From Brevibacterium oceani (lineage in GTDB: Bacteria > Actinomycetota > Actinomycetes > Actinomycetales > Brevibacteriaceae), in assembly GCF_013623835.1 (NCBI RefSeq), contig NZ_JABKDE010000008.1, positions 161,886-225,885 of the forward strand: DNA of 64,000 nucleotides, in the 5' to 3' direction. Of the stretch, positions 62,021 to 64,000 are shown one piece after another (within the stretch, counting starts at the first letter, position 1; the number at the start of each line of letters is the position of its first letter). The notes under the pieces are model-generated. The model searched no databases and was not told where the DNA came from. It saw nothing but the letters and a program-made list of their open reading frames with translations. A program made the position numbers and the translations under genes.

Positions 62021-62704
62021 TCACCTGGCCGGGCGATGCATCACGAGGCCAGGGCGTCCGTTCGGGGCCTTAGGACCGTGGCCGAGGTCTGTGAAGCCGA
62101 GACTCGAATAGAGGCGACGGGCAGAGCTGTCGATGTCATCGGTCTGCAGCCAGCAGCCGTAACCAACGACTTCTTGCAGCCAGGTTTCGAGCGTTCGCCG
62201 CCCGATTCCGCGGTTGCGATGGTTCGGATCTCGGGCGAGGAGGTTGAGCGCGAACGTCGATTCGAGGTCGAGCGAGCTCTCGCCGAGACTGCTTTGGAGC
62301 TCGAATGCCCACGGATACTTCTGTTCTTCCCATTTCCAGTAGTGGCCATAGGCGAAAGACGTCAGTCGGCCGTCGGTTCGGGCCCGGGTCAGGGCCATCA
62401 GCACCTGGCCGTTGCGAACAGAGACATCGTAGACGTCGGCGAAGAGCTTCGCGTATTCGGGGTCTTCGTTCAGGGGCGGTTCGGCGGCCGCGGCACGGTA
62501 GAGCTCCTCGACCTCGCTGCGCGGCGGGAGGACTCCCGAGACGCCGGGGCTGGAGGGCACCGCTTCCCAGTACGGTCCGAGGCCGGCGGGGAGACCCCAG
62601 ACAACGTCAACCGAGACGTCGTCGGCCGGGGGCGCGGAGTCCTGACCAACCGGGGGCGCGGAGTGCTGATCGTCGGCCAAGGAGGGCCCGTTCGCCTCGC
62701 TCAT
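62021..62704 (-). CDS. GNAT-family N-acetyltransferase
   Basis: A 227-residue protein. The C-terminal half is a GNAT domain: TFALNLLARDPNHRNRGIGRRTLETWL has the acetyl-CoA motif RNRGIGR (about 177), and ARRLYSSLGFTDLGHGP is motif B. The N-terminal 40 residues are disordered and contain a short repeat (SAPPVGQDSAPPADD). ATG 62704 has AAGG 8 nt upstream; an ATG two codons earlier is possible. The target is unknown. Confidence 0.85.
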   Translation of the reverse strand: MSEANGPSLADDQHSAPPVGQDSAPPADDVSVDVVWGLPAGLGPYWEAVPSSPGVSGVLPPRSEVEELYRAAAAEPPLNEDPEYAKLFADVYDVSVRNGQVLMALTRARTDGRLTSFAYGHYWKWEEQKYPWAFELQSSLGESSLDLESTFALNLLARDPNHRNRGIGRRTLETWLQEVVGYGCWLQTDDIDSSARRLYSSLGFTDLGHGPKAPNGRPGLVMHRPAR

Positions 62705-62772
62705 GGCCATCACCTTAGCTGAGACGGGAGACGAACAGTTGAACTTTCGGTGTCTACCGTCTGCCGCCCGCC

Positions 62773-64000
62773 TCACCGGAGTCCGAGGTGCTTGCGGATT
62801 CCGGTGAGGAGCGACTTCTCGATCGGACTCAGCGGTTCGTAATCGGCGTCGTAGACATCGACACTGACGGTCGTCCGCCCGAGCCTCAACGGTGGGGGCT
62901 GCTCGGCCCGGCGAATGTATCGCCAGGGAATGTGCACCTGCCACGTCGGGTCGTCAGTCTCTTCGACCCCCTCCGCCGGTGGTGTCACGCCGGAGTCAGC
63001 GGTCGGTGGAGTCCCTCCGGCCCCGTCTGCCGGTGTCGTCGTCTCCCCGATCTTTGCTGTCGGTGGTGGTGTTCCAGCCTCAGTGGCTGGTGGGTCGGTC
63101 GATGGCAGGTCGGACCCGACCACCGGGCTCGGCGGACCAGTTCCCGCCGGAAACCCCGGCGGACCGGCTCCTGCCGGAATCCCCGGCGGACCGGCTCCTG
63201 CCGGAATCCGCGGCGGGCCGGTCGTCTCGCCGACGACCTCGCCGTGGACCAAGCCCGGGTCGGGCTCACTGATCGGTTTGGTGCGCGAGCGGTACCGGTG
63301 GCCCGTGGGCGTGACCACTTCAAGCGCATCCGGGGTGGCATCGTGCCGCCATCCGTCGAGTTCCTTCGCGTAGTTGCAGGCCGCGCACAGGCCGGAGGAG
63401 TTGTCCCAGTCGGTGTCTCCGCCGGCGGCGAAAGAGACCGCGTGATCGGTCTGCCTGATCGGAGCCTCGCACCACGGCGAGCGGCACACATCGTCGCGGA
63501 TGACGACCATGCGCCTGAGCAGACCGGCGAACTCCCTGCGGCGCGAGTCCATGCGCACCAACTGTCCGTCCTCGGGCCGCGTGTAGAGGCGGCGCAGGAA
63601 GACTGCGGCGTCGTTCTCGGCCACGAAGTCACGCGCAACCTTGGCCGGAATCGGACCAACCCCAGGGAACCACGCAGGCTCCTCCCCCGGCTCGAACAGG
63701 CTGCTCGCCTGCATGATGAGGTGAACCTCGGTCGGCACCGCCGCAGCCGACTCCTGCCCCGTCAGACGTTCGACCAGCAGGTCCGCAGCGACCTGGCCCT
63801 GCGACCGACCGCCAGCATCGCCCGTGGCGATGACGGACTGCGCCGACTTCTTCAGGTTCGCGTAGGCTGCAACCGCCTGCGGCATCGGCAGCAGCGCAGT
63901 CAGATAAGCCATATCGCCAGGCGCAGGACGCACACTCACCGACCGCTCCTCAACACAACGCTCCAAGTGATCAACCGCGGCCCGCTGGTCAAGCCTCTGA
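62773..64000 (-). CDS. DUF222/HNH endonuclease-domain protein (partial, cut by right edge)
   Basis: At least 409 residues; the frame is open through the right edge, so the N-terminus is missing. The upstream part looks like DUF222 (AAYANLKKSAQSVIATGDAGGRS, in blocks, then QVAADLLVERLTG). The HNH core is CRSPWCEAPIRQTDHAVSF, followed by DNSSGLCAACNYAKELDGW, with the CXXC pair and His. A 130-residue Pro/Gly/Thr linker follows, with three 9-residue repeats (GPPGIPAGA type). A conserved C-terminal segment ends in KSLLTGIRKHLGLR. This HNH family is amplified in many actinobacterial genomes; whether it cuts DNA, and whether it is mobile, is unknown. Confidence 0.88.
   Translation of the reverse strand, partial: QRLDQRAAVDHLERCVEERSVSVRPAPGDMAYLTALLPMPQAVAAYANLKKSAQSVIATGDAGGRSQGQVAADLLVERLTGQESAAAVPTEVHLIMQASSLFEPGEEPAWFPGVGPIPAKVARDFVAENDAAVFLRRLYTRPEDGQLVRMDSRRREFAGLLRRMVVIRDDVCRSPWCEAPIRQTDHAVSFAAGGDTDWDNSSGLCAACNYAKELDGWRHDATPDALEVVTPTGHRYRSRTKPISEPDPGLVHGEVVGETTGPPRIPAGAGPPGIPAGAGPPGFPAGTGPPSPVVGSDLPSTDPPATEAGTPPPTAKIGETTTPADGAGGTPPTADSGVTPPAEGVEETDDPTWQVHIPWRYIRRAEQPPPLRLGRTTVSVDVYDADYEPLSPIEKSLLTGIRKHLGLR
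63131..63211. repeat. 27-bp tandem repeat (three copies) in the HNH gene
   Basis: Units at 63131-63157, 63158-63184 and 63185-63211, the last two almost identical, plus a partial fourth. They encode the Pro-Ala-Gly linker repeat in frame. Confidence 0.85.

Overview
The window is 64 kb of high-GC chromosomal DNA, almost entirely protein-coding, from an actinobacterium. The order ffh-rpsP-KH-rimM, amtB-ftsY-smc, DUF177-rpmF-rnc-mutM, coaD, rsmD-recG-DAK2-thiL and gltX next to tRNA-Gln/tRNA-Glu is typical of Actinobacteria. An ectoine uptake operon, a BCCT compatible-solute carrier and Leloir genes suggest a salt-adapted Micrococcales member. Brevibacterium is my best guess; it is inferred from gene content and was not tested by a database search. 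I see no prophage, insertion sequence, CRISPR array or rRNA. The only RNA genes are tRNA-Asn, tRNA-Gln and tRNA-Glu.

Layout. 1-10.3 kb, minus strand: rimM (cut by the left edge), a KH protein, rpsP and ffh; then amtB, ftsY, a small membrane protein and smc. This is the SRP, ribosome-maturation and chromosome-condensation block, with amtB behind a four-pentamer GlnR-type box. 10.4-14.5 kb: tRNA-Asn, a BCCT transporter ending in a 52-bp perfect palindrome, a PH-like membrane protein, a CorA-like protein and a DoxX protein flanked by 16-bp inverted repeats. 14.8-19.1 kb, minus: mutM, rnc, rpmF and DUF177, then an MFS carrier and coaD. 19.2-23.3 kb: a GntR regulator divergent from ehuBCDA, with palindromic operators between them. 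23.4-28.8 kb, minus: rsmD, recG, DAK2 kinase and thiL, tightly coupled. 28.9-34.3 kb: a DUF3515 lipoprotein, ddl, and a coupled PEBP-gpsA-plsC-murA run for envelope and phospholipid precursors. 34.5-37.5 kb: leuCD divergent from an IclR regulator. 37.5-45.3 kb: a galactose locus made of a DeoR regulator, an SSS symporter with a small membrane partner, an alpha/beta hydrolase, galTK and a galM-like epimerase. GATCA half-sites spaced exactly 10 bp apart precede both the symporter and galT. 45.4-50.5 kb: a DUF4282 protein, two tRNAs, a proline-iminopeptidase-like enzyme, gltX and an FAH-family enzyme. 50.6-64 kb: hrpB, a 3-methyladenine-glycosylase-like protein, a zinc alcohol dehydrogenase, HIT, a maltokinase-cap-like protein, thyX, an S51 peptidase, a domain-permuted lipoate ligase, a prolyl oligopeptidase, a GNAT protein and a DUF222/HNH protein cut by the right edge.

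Window-wide patterns. Many genes have a TANNNT-like -10 element only 6-7 nt before the start codon and no Shine-Dalgarno sequence, so they are probably leaderless (coaD, thiL, DUF3515, deoR, iclR, gntR, the FAH gene, the glycosylase-like gene, the alcohol dehydrogenase and the prolyl oligopeptidase). A near-palindrome, CGCCGAGGCG, is strikingly repeated in gaps and genes, often as facing pairs. Several conserved enzymes carry in-frame low-complexity or tandem-repeat insertions (smc, hrpB, thiL, the DAK2 protein, the epimerase).
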